Assembly (NCBI GenBank): GCA_021399435.1
Contig: JAJTUP010000013.1
Span: forward strand, 1,240,001-1,304,000
From: Diaporthe sp. PMI_573
Taxonomy: Eukaryota; Ascomycota; Sordariomycetes; Diaporthales; Diaporthaceae
DNA: 64,000 nucleotides
Direction: 5' to 3'
A model generated the notes under the pieces. It was not told the DNA's origin and made no database searches. It saw only the letters and a list, made by a program, of their open reading frames with translations. The position numbers and the translations under genes are program-made. Positions 1-10,992 of the stretch are shown piece by piece; position 1 is the first letter of the stretch; every line of letters starts with the position of its first letter.

Positions 1-435
1 TGGGTCTATGGGCTTCCCCGCGGCGTTCTTCCTCAGCTTCTTCAGGGTGGCGGGCCCATACTTCGCGAGGTGGTCGGAGCTGGGGGCGGTGATGATCTGG
101 TCCCAGATGACGGCCTCGTTGGTGGCGTTGGCGTTCTCGCTATTCCCGGCGGCGGGCCACTCGGCCGTGACGTAGACAAAGACCTGCTTGGTGTTCCATG
201 TGAAGAGCGAGCTGAGGTCGGCGTCGAGGCTGAACTTGATGCTGGCGTACTCCTCCTTCTTGTTCGAGTAGTAGTGCGGCCTGCCCATGACGACCTGCGT
301 GTTGGTGGGCTTGATGGTGCCCGAGGGCGTGCGCGGGGCCAGGAAGTCGGTGGCTGCTATGAGGGCGGCGACGGCGAAGGCGACGGTGGTGAAGAAGCCG
401 AAGACATTCTGCGCCCGCACGACCGAGGTGTACAT
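1..435 (-). CDS. SPC3: Signal peptidase complex subunit 3 (partial, C-terminus off the window)
   Basis: This is a non-catalytic, single-pass subunit of the ER signal peptidase complex, which removes signal peptides from secretory proteins. The minus-strand ATG at 435 opens an uninterrupted 145-codon frame that runs off the left edge, so the last residues are missing. The start MYTSVVRAQNVFGFF is followed by one hydrophobic segment (about residues 13-32, TTVAFAVAALIAA) and then a lumenal domain. That domain carries the family signature FTWNTKQVFVYVTAEW, very close to yeast Spc3 and animal SPC22/23. The family is about 180-230 residues long, so roughly the last fifth is absent. The larger overlapping frames on both strands here are shadows. 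Confidence 0.92.
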   Translation of the reverse strand, partial: MYTSVVRAQNVFGFFTTVAFAVAALIAATDFLAPRTPSGTIKPTNTQVVMGRPHYYSNKKEEYASIKFSLDADLSSLFTWNTKQVFVYVTAEWPAAGNSENANATNEAVIWDQIITAPSSDHLAKYGPATLKKLRKNAAGKPIDP

Positions 436-1983
436 GGTGACAGGGCGTGGTTGGGCCCGGGGGCCTTTGCTCGGTCGTTGATTGTGTTCGGCGGTGGGCT
501 CGGCCGCAACGCACGCGCTGGTGGCGGTGATGTTGTTGTTGTTTCGGGAGCACCTTGACTAGTCGCGCTTGAGAGGTGTCTTCTGTTGTCTATTGCGCAG
601 TCATCGCCGCAGGTTGGTGGCGGGAAAGCCCAGGGAGATAGTAGATATCTGTTTAGTTGTCGGGAGGAACGTGGCTTCTTGTCCGCAACGCCAGGCAGGA
701 AGGTGAAGCTTAGGCCACGTTAGAGCTGACTGATGGTGCTCCCTGCCACAGTAGTACAGTGGTCGTCGGGTCCCTGGCTGCCAGCTGTTGCCCCCTTATC
801 GAATCCCTTATCGCTAAATGCCAGGGACCAGATCAACTTACACGACCCCTGCCCAGATGGTGCTCTACACATATCTTGAACCTCGCCTCTGTTCCAGCAT
901 CGTCACATGGGCACAATGCTCCCCAACAAGTAACCATCTTACAACCCGGCACCGCGATAATACCGTGCAGCACCGCCAAACAGAATGCATAACACTCTGT
1001 TGTGGCCAAACATTAGGTCTGAGCGACAATACACATTTGAAGTCGCAAAGATTTCAACGTTTCCCTTCTTCGCCAACCCTATGGTGGAGATTTCTCCTCG
1101 AAATTCAAATCCCAATATCCATTCCGAGACTACCAGCAAATACAAGCCCAATCGAGTAAAATCCATCGACTGATTATATGAAAGCCATCTCGTCTAAAAG
1201 TCCCCCGACGCTCTTCGCGGGCATGCAGAGATCCAGCTCCCTTGTGGCATCGATGGAGCTCATGTACATCACCAGACGCTTAGATCTAAGCAAGCTTGTA
1301 AAAAATACATCGCAGTGCACCTAGTATGGGCAGTCTGTACATATGCAAACTGTTGGCCACGGCTATTATGAGGGCCAGGTCTGTTCCGGTCTTGGGTCAG
1401 TGACATATGGAGCTGAAAGCTGAAACTAAGGTCATCTTTCTGCGGAGTGTTGTGAATCTGAAAAGGTGTGCGCAAGCCTGGCTCATTGGGCAGCTCTCCC
1501 CTGTAGGCCCGGGATCTGCCACCCAGGAACAGCTTCAACACCCGCGTCCAGCGCCCGACAGACTGGACCGATCCTAAACCTTCTTTCTTTTGCTTGACTT
1601 TCATTCATCCACGTACTCCTTCATTCGCCCGTTTGAACAAAGATGAAAGGGCCGTAAGGTCATCACACTGCGAACTGCTTCATTCGATGGCTCTATGTGC
1701 GTGTGCTATGCATCAATATTATGCGGCGTAATGGTCGTTTCCCCTCTCTCCGAGGGTCATGGACACGGTGACGTCCTCCAATATGCCCTCATTCATCCCT
1801 TTGCAGTTGCCCCGAATTATCGACTTGCGTATTCCTTTTCCCACACCCTTGAAATGCGTATGATCAATTGTTGCTTGTATGCCGTATGTATGCTGAAGAA
1901 ATATGGTATCGCTGATAAAAGGAAGTCGTGCAGTTGTTGTTCTCATCTTCTCCGTCTCATGAACCAGAGGTACGGACCGGGGA
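436..1983. other. Intergenic, SPC3 upstream region
   Basis: About 1.5 kb lies between the SPC3 start and the 3' end of the next minus-strand gene. Open frames occur on both strands but none has a recognisable domain or a convincing splice structure. It should hold the SPC3 promoter and the downstream gene's terminator. I see no RNA gene. Confidence 0.6.
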
Positions 1984-3977
1984 TCATTTCGCAGCATCCT
2001 CGTCCTTGGGCGCCGTCACCAGGACGACAGTATCGGGAGTCCCCTCTCTGATGGACCGTTCTTCCTCCGCCTTCTCCTCCGCCTTCACTGCTTGCGGCGA
2101 CCCCGGGTTCCGGTCCTGGCCTGCCGCGGCGATGGAGGGAGACGCCATCTCGGGCTCCTTGCCCTTGGGGCTGGAAGGCGGCTGAGATGCGACCTGCGTC
2201 CGGGAGCTGTCACCCTGCTCCAGGACCGGCCGTAGTGGCGGCTTCAGGCCTCCGTCGTCGCCAGCTGCTTCATCCGGGGACGCCACCCCCTCCATGGGGA
2301 CGGTGCAATCCGCCCCCGCCGGCGAAGCTCGGAGCCGTCCGTCCGTCCTCAGCAGCTCAGCCGCGAGGCCCCTCAGGCCCGTTAGGATGACGTGCGGCCT
2401 CTCCCAGGCCAGCAGCCCTGGCAACCCACGTGCCCGCTGCGAGAACAGCACGCTGTAGTGCGCGTTCGCCCACGCGGGGCACACGTAGCCCGTACTTGCG
2501 TCGGCCTTGGTCGGCGCCTCGAGCTGGACCGTCCTTTCGCCTGATTCTAACGCGGCGACGGCATCGTTTCCGCTCCCATCCCCGCCGCCTGTCCCTGCCT
2601 CTCCCAGGAAAACGGTGATGCCGACTCTCGGTCTCGTCGCTGGCCTCTTCGGCGCCTCTGCCTTGGCATCGTTGTCGTCGTGTGTGGCGCAGTGTGCCCA
2701 GAAGCGCATTGCGTATTCTGGGCCGGGCAGCCACGCTAGGTTGGTGAAGGTGATGATCTGCTGTGGCGTGAAGGGTAGTCGAGGGGCGAGCAGACGCAGG
2801 CCCTTGAGGGCGAAAACGAGGAGTCCCGTGGGGGAGTCGCACATTGCGTATCTGCGGCCATGTCAGGTCAGAGTGCCCATGCCGGCATCTGAGAAGGGCA
2901 GCTACTTACGCCAGTGTGTTTGGCTCCTTCAGCCCCATATTGTTCAAGCCGAACTCAGATGGTGTGAGTGCCTTCTTCTGCGCCAGGGCAACGGCCGCCT
3001 GCTTGTGCGCGGAGAGGTCCTCCTTGCTGTACCCCAGGATGGGGGCATTGAGCACGTTGGCGATAGTCCACTTGGCCCACTCCAGGGGCGCCTCGGACAG
3101 CTTCGGCGAGCAGAGCGGCGGGGAGATGAGGTGGGCGCCAAGACATGAGCCCGGGTAGCCGGACGACAGGCTCACGACGAGCTTCCAGTCGATTCTCGCG
3201 GGCGAGGATTGCCCGGCGCCCGAGTTGCCAACCAGGTAGTGCTGGTACCCGAGGCGCAGCATGAGCGTGTTGAGCATCTCGGCCGTTGCCGGTATCACGG
3301 GCGTGTTGTTCGGGAAGGGATCGCTGAAGCCGAGCCCCGGGAGGGCCGGTATGACCAGGTGGAACGGCTGGTCCAGGGACGCATCCTCGGGCTCGGTGAA
3401 GGGCTTCAACAGGTGCGCGAGTGCGAGGTTAGAGAAAGGGAAAGGAGGGATCAACAGGAGCGGCAGAGCATGGCTGTGAGGCGAGGGGGCATGGATGAAG
3501 TGGAGTCGGAGGGGCGTCTCTGAGGACGGGATCGATATCGATGTGCGGAACTGGGGAGTCTTGTTCAGGCTCTCTTCCTGCTCGCGCCACGAATACTTCT
3601 CGAGCCTGCAGTCGTGTCAGCCAGGTTCTGAGGCAGGATACTATTCCACCCCGACGGCTCGTTCTACATGCCACAACCCGGGCAACTCAGCTGCCGACGA
3701 GCAGTGTGACTTACCAGTAGTCAATGAGCGGCTCTACTTGAGGCTTCGGCTCCCACCAGTCCTCAGACGGAGGCTGTGTACTCTCGTGGGGGAGACGAGT
3801 CAGCTCCAGCTTCTGCCTGGTCAGGTCGAGGTATCTGCTCGAGACCTGCGGGTGGCGTTAGCAGTGTGCCGTGGCGAGCACGAGCAGATGAGCGGCAAGA
3901 CGGCAACTCACGTGGATTTTGTACGGCTTGATCTCCTCACCGGACGCCACCGGCGGGGCCTCTTCAGTATCGACCAT
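1984..3977 (-). CDS. Epoxide hydrolase-fold protein with catalytic motifs lost
   Basis: Four exons (3977-3912, 3845-3715, 3605-2910, 2851-1984) join in frame to 586 aa. The N-terminal part (SSRYLDLTRQKLELTRLP...EDWW) resembles the EHN domain of microsomal-type epoxide hydrolases, and the rest follows the alpha/beta-hydrolase fold. The family's landmarks can be placed but are changed. The oxyanion HGxP position reads PPFP (about residues 119-122). The nucleophile elbow reads GNSGAG (about 192-197), with no Asp. The region that should hold the catalytic His reads RARGLPGLLAWERP. A low-complexity tail of about 120 residues extends the C-terminus beyond the usual 400 or so residues. I infer a pseudoenzyme or a changed chemistry. 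A Ser hydrolase using the GNSGAG Ser is the alternative. Introns use GTGAGT/GTAAGT donors and CAG acceptors. Confidence 0.85.
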
Positions 3978-5631
3978 GATGCTACCACAAAGCTACAAAC
4001 ATTATCCACCTGGCGAGCAACTCTTGGCACAAGGATCAGGAACAAGAAACGAGATGCAGTCAGTCCCCTAGAGCGAGCGTGAGTTTCTTTGAATTGCCAA
4101 AACAGAATATGCATGTGCTATGATGCGACGCGAAACAGGATTTGTAAATGGAAAAATAATTTTCACGACACCTATAACAAGAAGGAGATATGGGATAATA
4201 AACACGCGCGCTGTCTCTTTCTCCCTCCTGCCTCTTCGACAAACCCGTCCAAAAAGGAAAGGCGCCTACCAGACTATCAAATTCAAGGGTCCAGATTAAC
4301 TGGGCTGCTATTATCCTGGCGACGTGGCTTGACGCATCCCGACCGCGGATGTGGCGCAGATTGAATACAAACTGTCCCCTTCAAACCCCACGGGACCAGC
4401 ATCTTCACTCGAGAACCGCACTGACGTGGCTGTGCTGCATACCCGCTAACAACACTCCGGAAATGATCGACCCCTTTCTGGTGCCCCCTACCGAACGTGT
4501 TCCTCAAGGGTCCCCGTCTTTCCCGCGGTACCGTGCCAGGATTCCAAGGAGATCGCCGTTCTATAACGAGCATGTCGATGTGCTACAAGCGCGGCCAAAA
4601 AAACTTGGAAGAAGCCAAGTACACCATGTGCCATCTCGCTGGGGCGAGAGTGGCGAAATCTGCACGGTATCTCAGACAGAAAGACAGAGCAAAGACACAC
4701 AACTAGGCCAGACCACCCAGCTGCTGGTGGGCTGCCTCCCGAGACATGCAGGTTGCGACTCGTACGTCCTGCCCTCCACCACCCACACCTTCTCATACAC
4801 ACCTACACTCACACAGGTGAAGCGCAAAGGTGTAAAGGGCTCGTGGCGGCAGTGGCGAAATTTCCCCTGCCATCCGGTACGCACGCGCTGGGGACAGACA
4901 GGACAGGTCTGTCCACGTCGCATTTGAACGCTGGACCGTAGTAGCAGCAAGGTTCAATAAATAAGCTTGTGATCTCCCTGTCTCCACAACACCTTCTTAT
5001 TAGCGTCCTGTACCTGGGCGCTTGCTGTCAGTGGCGACTCGAGAGCCACAGGTGCTCTTCAGCCAACGGCAGCGGACCGCGCGTATTCTGCACCCAGAAG
5101 CATGACGTCTTGGCATGTGAGAGGCACACTGCACGGCTCCGGCTCTTCGTACCAACCTGACGCTCAAGCCAGCTGGCCTGGCCCAGCAAGTGTCACGGGT
5201 TGGGGGGGGGGGGAGGATTGTTGCCAGGAGTGATGTTGTTCTCGGTATTAGCCATATATTCCAGGGTTTCGCATCACACTGCTCTCCAGAAGAGGGAGCA
5301 GCGGCGCGCCTCAAAGGTAGGTATTCCATCCCTCTCTCACAAAAGGGGAGGGTGGAAGGGTGAAAAGACTCTATGTACGCCCGCCCCCAGAAGAAAAGGA
5401 ACCCGCCCACCAGAAGCCCACCCCTACTCTTCGCACCGACTGAACATGACCCGGCTTTACTGGCTCCGTAACGAAACAGCTGCGTGTGTAATACAATCGC
5501 TATGCTTTATGTCCCAAAATTCCGTCGCCGCCCGTCTCCTACAACGCATGCTGCTGTGGCGCCAATTCGGAAGCCCCAACGAGCACATGTCAGGATCCAC
5601 TCAGCTCATCATCCCCGGCATCGCCCTGTTC
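3978..5631. other. Intergenic, no gene recognised
   Basis: About 1.65 kb lies between the start of the hydrolase-like gene and the stop of HID1. The frames present are unrelated to known domains. A G homopolymer of more than 10 bases sits near 5201-5213. It probably holds the hydrolase-like gene's promoter and the HID1 3' end. Confidence 0.6.
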
Positions 5632-8520
5632 CTAAGTCCTCGCAGACGGGTCAGGTGAGCCCGCGGCGGGCGCGCCGCTGCCGCCACCACCCGCGCCCTG
5701 CCCAACCTGACTGTAGCCCTGCTGGACGGGGCCGCGGAGGTTCATGGCGCCGATCCTGGAGACGATGTTGCTACCGACCGCGTCGACGGCGCCGCGGGGG
5801 CTGGTCAGCGTCGGACCTTCGGGCGCCGTCTCCTGCACGCGGAATAGCTTGATGCCCGTGCCGTTCCAGATGCCCACCGTGCCCTTGGAGATCTGCATCT
5901 CGCTGCTGAAGATGAAGCTCCAGATCAGGGACTCGTACCACCCCAGCGCCAGCGGGGACCACTCGAACGAGTGCACCCGCACCGGCGACGGGTCCACCCC
6001 GACCAGCTTGACCTGGCTGATCTTGCGCAGCGTCTCCGGCGACGCGAGGTCCGCGATCAGCGCCTGCCGCGGCACCAGGGCCGATACCTGGGGAATCGCG
6101 CTGAGGATGGTGTGCAGGGGCAGTTCTGGGAGCCAGCTATCGATCCATTGCGGCGTCGGCTCGAACTGGCCGTTCACTGACTGGCCAGACATGGAGTACC
6201 CGCTGAGGCTGGTCATGCTGTTCTGCCTGGAGAAGTTCTGAATTCCAGCCGGCATCTTGCCCCTGGCCTTCTCTGACATACCGCGGAGCTGTGTTGGCAC
6301 AGCGTCCTCGACGTTTGACACCACCGAAGATGCCCGCGATGGGTTCTCGCTTGGATCAGATTGCGAGGGCGTGGGACGCTCCTCGTCACTGTCATCCTCA
6401 TCATCGCCAATGGTAAATGTGCCGTCCTCCTCGGGAACGTTGCTGAGTGCGGGTGGCCGGGAGTGGCCCGTCACCGGGCTCCTCAAGCTCTCAGCGGAAC
6501 TCCTCGTGGAGTCCATGTCCGAAGAAGCTCGAGCATCCTTTCTCCGTCGATTGCGCCTCTCGATCTCTTCCTGTCCACTTTCTAAGGTAAAGTTGCGAAG
6601 GGCCTCGAAACGTTTCCTATTTCGCAGGACTGCCGCCACGAACTCGGGATTTTCTGCAAATTGTTAGATGCATTCCCCCGCAGCATCAGGCCACTCATTA
6701 ACTCACTATTGAACTGGTGCTCGAGTATGGAGTTCATGGACTCGAGCAATGACCGCAGAAGGGCATGATTCGTGTCATTCGCCAACAGGAACGAGGGAGA
6801 AGACATCGAATTGAAGAGCTGCATCATCTTTGCGCCGGTCGCCACACTGAGTCCCTCGACGTAGTAAGCAATGTTGTTGATAATTGCCAACAGGGCAGGG
6901 TATATGGCCGTAAGCTTTCCATTGCTCGTAGTGATGAGGTTATAAATGGACTAAATGATATTAGAGACAGACGTCCACCTTCGGCTCACTCGTGGACTTA
7001 CTTGTACAAGGAAGTCAGCATAGGTGCCCCTGAATCCCTGTATGCGGATCACAGGTGGCAGCGTCTCTTGTGCTTCAAAATGCTTGTTGAGATTGACGCC
7101 GAAGTTCTTCTCCACGCTCAAGGTCTGGAGAAGGAATGCACACATCCTCACAACCCCTTGTTTTGAGGCGTCACTCTTGTACTCCAGGGCGTAGAACAAG
7201 ATGAGGATAGTGAAGTCGTGTGCCCTCTCAGTGTCGACGATGAAGGAGCGGAACCGCTTGTTACATTGCGTTATTTCCCAAAACAACATTATCATTTCGG
7301 GTGCAAACCGTATGGACGACTGGGTTCCGGGGATATACGAAGCGTTAGCCTGCAGAGGTTGGTTCAGGATGCGCGTCATGCCGTCGACGACGAACTGGAA
7401 GTCCTGCGGCCGGTGTATCCGTCCGAGAAAGTGACGGAACCAGTTCTTTTGCGGCTCGCCATTCTGCTCGGGAACGGGATACAGAAGCGTGACAAGTAGT
7501 AGTTGCAACGAGTAGGTAACAAGAATCTGCTTCGGGTCCTTGAAGACGAGCGTGTTGTACGGCACTCGCCAACTCGCAGGGTTGTACTTCATGGTCTGGA
7601 ATTGTTAGGATCGCGCACGACGAACATGGGCTTCTGGGACCTTACAGTATTCAGCAGGGAGCAGAGAAGAGACAAGACGACCTGCTTGTCCGCGCAGGTG
7701 CAGATGTGCGTCAGAGCTTTCGTGCCATTCCGCGGGAGCACTGCGGCAGACATGTACAGGCTCTGGCCGGTGATGGCGAGCAGCAGGCGCAACACCTCGA
7801 TGCGGTTGCTCTCAAACTCCTTGGTCGTAGCAACAGTCTGGTTGCAGCCCACCCCGCTCTGCCATATTGCATAGGTGACTTTAGGCTTGCCGTGTTGTTG
7901 TCTCGAGACTGTGAAGTCGGAGAAGAACAGCAAGTCGACAAGGGTGTCGATGAGCTCCTCGGCCAAGGGCCTGACCTCCTCAAATTCCTCCGATGGTCTG
8001 CTCCTCGCTGCCTCCTCTTCGCCGTCGTCGAAGAGCACTTCGCTGGCTATTGCTGACTCTCGCGTCCTCTTCCGCCGGATGCCCCAGAAGAAGCGGTCCT
8101 CCCACTCATGCAGATTGTCGGCCTCGTAGATGTACGGCAAGACTCTGGTGAGGACGCGGATACAGTTGAGAGCATCGCGCTCGGGGGCGATCTCGGGGTC
8201 GGGAAAGGACGGGTGGTGTCGCAGATTGAAGAGCCGCGAGGTGACTGCCAGTATCAAGGTCTCGAGGTTCTCGATCGCATGGTCTCGCGTGCGCCGTATG
8301 TCGGCAGCGGCAAACAGGCTGAAGACATCGTCAGAGGATTCGGGGAGCTCCCAGAACTGTTGATGACTGTCAGCGACAAGACGACCCGGCCAAGCTTGAG
8401 GGGGGGGCAGGATGGGCTACGGACAGAGGTCCAGTATGGATCGTCAGCAGCGATGCTGCGCTCTCCGCTGAGCCTGAAGATGCCCTTTTTGAAGACAAGC
8501 TTCGAGTCGCTTGCACCCAT
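5632..8520 (-). CDS. HID1: HID1-family Golgi/TGN trafficking protein
   Basis: Five exons (8520-8425, 8356-7646, 7595-7002, 6950-6707, 6653-5632) give 888 aa. This matches the Hid1 family (C. elegans hid-1, human HID1, S. pombe Ftp105), peripheral membrane proteins of the medial/trans-Golgi involved in dense-core vesicle and TGN sorting. The N-terminus MGASDSKLVFKKG carries a Gly2 N-myristoylation signal as in human HID1, which supports this start over the open frame upstream. Family blocks are clear: the LNCIRVLTRVLPYI segment, the EKNFGVNLNK region, a disordered Ser-rich linker, and the C-terminal block PTPQWIDSWLPELPLHTI ending in KLFRVQE. Residues after that (Gly/Ala-rich) are extra to the animal protein. 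Intron 1 uses a less usual GTCCGT donor. The others are GTAAGG, GTAAGT and GTGAGT. Confidence 0.95.
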
Positions 8521-9360
8521 GTTGGCGGCGACCCGATAGCATGTCTCAAGCCTGCTCTTGCACTGGTCAAGGAGGAAGATGGACCTGCAGGGATTCGCCG
8601 GTGAAGGGTCGCAAGTGGAGGGCGTGTAGGTTTGGACGTTGATGCTTTGGGGTTCCTGAGGCCGGCAACTGGCGAGCGGCAGTGATATCACTCCCCTAAG
8701 CGTGGCACTCGGGACACCTAACCCTTTCTTTCACCCTTTCACCTTGATTGCCAGGCACGCTGCGGGACACCAATCGGCCCAGATAACTCATCATCCATGT
8801 TTCCTCTCCTGAATGTTCCAAAATCACATACAAAAGGCCGCATTACACGATACTTGCATTTTCAGACATTCCAATTGGTACATATTCTGCTCTATTGCTG
8901 AGCAGCTTGGCCATTACCGAAACTGAGGGCTTGTGTATGCCAACAAGGCCATGGCTCATTACGACTGGATGAGAGTGAGACTCGAATGCTTCCTACTGCC
9001 TGTAGTGTCTGCTTTCCCGGTGCTCGTTTGGTGATGAGAAAGTGTGTTTGGTCATTTACGTGCGGCGGTCTCCCATGATAACATGGTGCGGAGTTTGGCA
9101 AGGTTGCCTGTGCCGCTTCCTTGGGGCTGCGTGAACAGAAAACCATAAATCTCGCAGACTCGGGGACCGTTCGAGACCTCATGCCTGTGCCTAATCTGTG
9201 TGCCTCTGATTTCTTTGCTCTGACATGCCCTATCCGGTCCGTTCTTCACAAAGATCAGACGGCTGGGCACAGTCACCGTGTATAAGCTTGACTTGCCATG
9301 CTTCTTTGTCGACCTCCCTTCATCTCCGTGCAACCATTTCATGCCTTGGTTTGATCTACC
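8521..9360. other. Intergenic, HID1 promoter and POM34 3' region
   Basis: About 840 bp separates the HID1 start from the POM34 stop. Both genes are on the minus strand. A frame open upstream of the HID1 ATG has no coding features. Nothing else is recognised. Confidence 0.6.
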
Positions 9361-10245
9361 TCATGACCAGACATTGCCCGACGACCGACGACTTCTGTCG
9401 TACAGCCACTTGTTGTTCAGGCCGACGCTTATCCTCTTCCCACCGGTCGGGCTGGGGGTCGGGGGAGGTTCGGAGAAAAGGCTCGAGGCAGTGCTGAGAT
9501 TGAAAGAGCTCGTGCTTGCGTTGAACGGGCTCGGTGACCCATACGACGACTGCCGTCCTCCGCTGTAGCCCACAGCCTTTTGGAGCAAGGGGCTTGCTGC
9601 GGGAGAGTATGGAGACCCATTGAGCCGCGTGGCAGAGGAAGGACTGCCATTTGCAGACAGAGGAGAACTCGCCGGGCTTGGCTTCCCTATAGATCCGTTT
9701 ATGGAAGGCGTGCGGGCATATCGCGGAGGCGTGCTATAGACTGAGTTCGGTGTAGGCGGGGCTGAACTTGAGGGAAGGCCAAGAAGCGCGCGCTGGGCCG
9801 CTGTCAAGGGGATGTCGGAAAGGTTGTCTTTCGACCGTAGTATGGGAAGACAGGCGCGGCCTATATTCAGGAGAGGAAGCACCTGGGCGACCAAGACTGT
9901 CCAGTGGAGGTATTCTCTCACATCACTTGAGCTGAAGCTGCGCGTTAGCTTCAAGAAGGTCCTGCGGATAACGGCGGGTCAAGCTTACAGTGGCGATGGG
10001 CCATACTCGGCAGCGGCTAAGCGTATCAGATGGATGATGATAACGGCGGCAAGATTGTAGATAATAGTCTTGACATTATCACTACCAAAGGTTGTTGCTT
10101 GTTGGCGGCGAGTGATCTCCTTGATGCGGGGATGCTGCCAGTTCCCTGGAGAATCGGCCAGCGGGGCTGGGGTGGCCTTGGTCGGTGTTGCGAGAGCTCC
10201 GTAACTTCGTGTCTTGTTTAGCGCAAGAGCTTGTGTGGAAGACAT
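9361..10245 (-). CDS. POM34: Nuclear pore membrane protein Pom34
   Basis: Two exons (10245-9989 and 9937-9361) give 277 aa. An alternative acceptor 6 nt downstream (exon start 9931) would remove two residues. This is a fungal-specific double-pass membrane nucleoporin of the pore membrane ring. The N-terminal block GNWQHPRIKEITRRQ followed by FGSDNVKTIIYN is typical of the family. Two hydrophobic segments follow: one at IIYNLAAVIIIHLIRLAAA and one around LVAQVLPLLNIGRACLPIL, with the intron between them. The C-terminal half is Ser/Pro-rich and disordered, which fits the FG-nucleoporin-facing tail. The ATG at 10245 (MSSTQALALNK) is chosen over an upstream in-frame ATG because the upstream segment is low-complexity His/Arg-rich. 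The gene is divergent from the acyl-CoA-synthetase-like gene at 10993. Confidence 0.86.
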
Positions 10246-10992
10246 TGTTGGCCGTTCGCCCTGCGCAGCCAGGGGGACGCGCGGTTGGCGTTGTCGATGC
10301 AGCTGCGCTAGAAGATGTCGGGAGTGGAAATGCGCGGGCGGGCGAGCGAGATCACCAGGTGTGGTTCGATGGATGAAGCTGCTGTGGTTAGTAAAATAAA
10401 GAGCCTGGGGAGGGTGGCGACGGCGAGGCAAGCCCGCGGGGGTGGTGGTTGTCGTTGTCGTCGGCGCTGGGTGGGTGTTATATCAAGAAATGGAAGTCAA
10501 GAGAGGAGCTTAAATCGCGGCCGGGGTAAGTTGGTGGATGAAAACAAAGCGCGGGCTCCCAGGCGACGACATCCCTGTCGCCAGCCTCTTAGATCTCGGC
10601 ATCGGCCGCTAGCCTGTTGGACGTTCGGAGTCCATGCTGGACCCTCAGGCCGAGATGGAGCTACATACCTGACTACTGTAGGTACACACGTACCTAGCCC
10701 CGCTACCGAGTGACAGCTCAGCCCCCCGAGGCTTCCAGCATCAAACTACTTAGGTACAGCTGACGCCCTCCTCCAACCAACTACGTATTTGGCTGACAGT
10801 AAGGCAAGGCCTCGAAGGCTATATTACCCGGCACCATTGCATCTTGTCTCCTCACCCAGTCCTCGACACGGCTCAACAAAGCTAGCCACTGCCTATGCTC
10901 CAATGATCTATACCGTTCACCAACCGCGCATCTGAACCCGACCCGATCCTCACCATCCGCGCCCGTCGGAGCCGCCGGCCCATCTTCTCACC
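10246..10992. promoter_or_regulatory. Bidirectional promoter between POM34 and the AMP-binding gene
   Basis: This 747-bp divergent spacer must carry both promoters. A short perfect inverted repeat lies at 10679-10696: TAGGTAC, 4-nt loop, GTACCTA. A second TAGGTAC-like copy is near 10751. A G-rich low-complexity stretch lies around 10437-10470. No TATA box is convincing. The assignment comes from gene layout. Confidence 0.5.

Noticed and set aside
70..558. Open frame of 162 codons on the plus strand at the left edge
   Set aside because: It is the antisense shadow of SPC3. The minus frame carries the family signature and the plus frame has only Gly/Val-rich low complexity.
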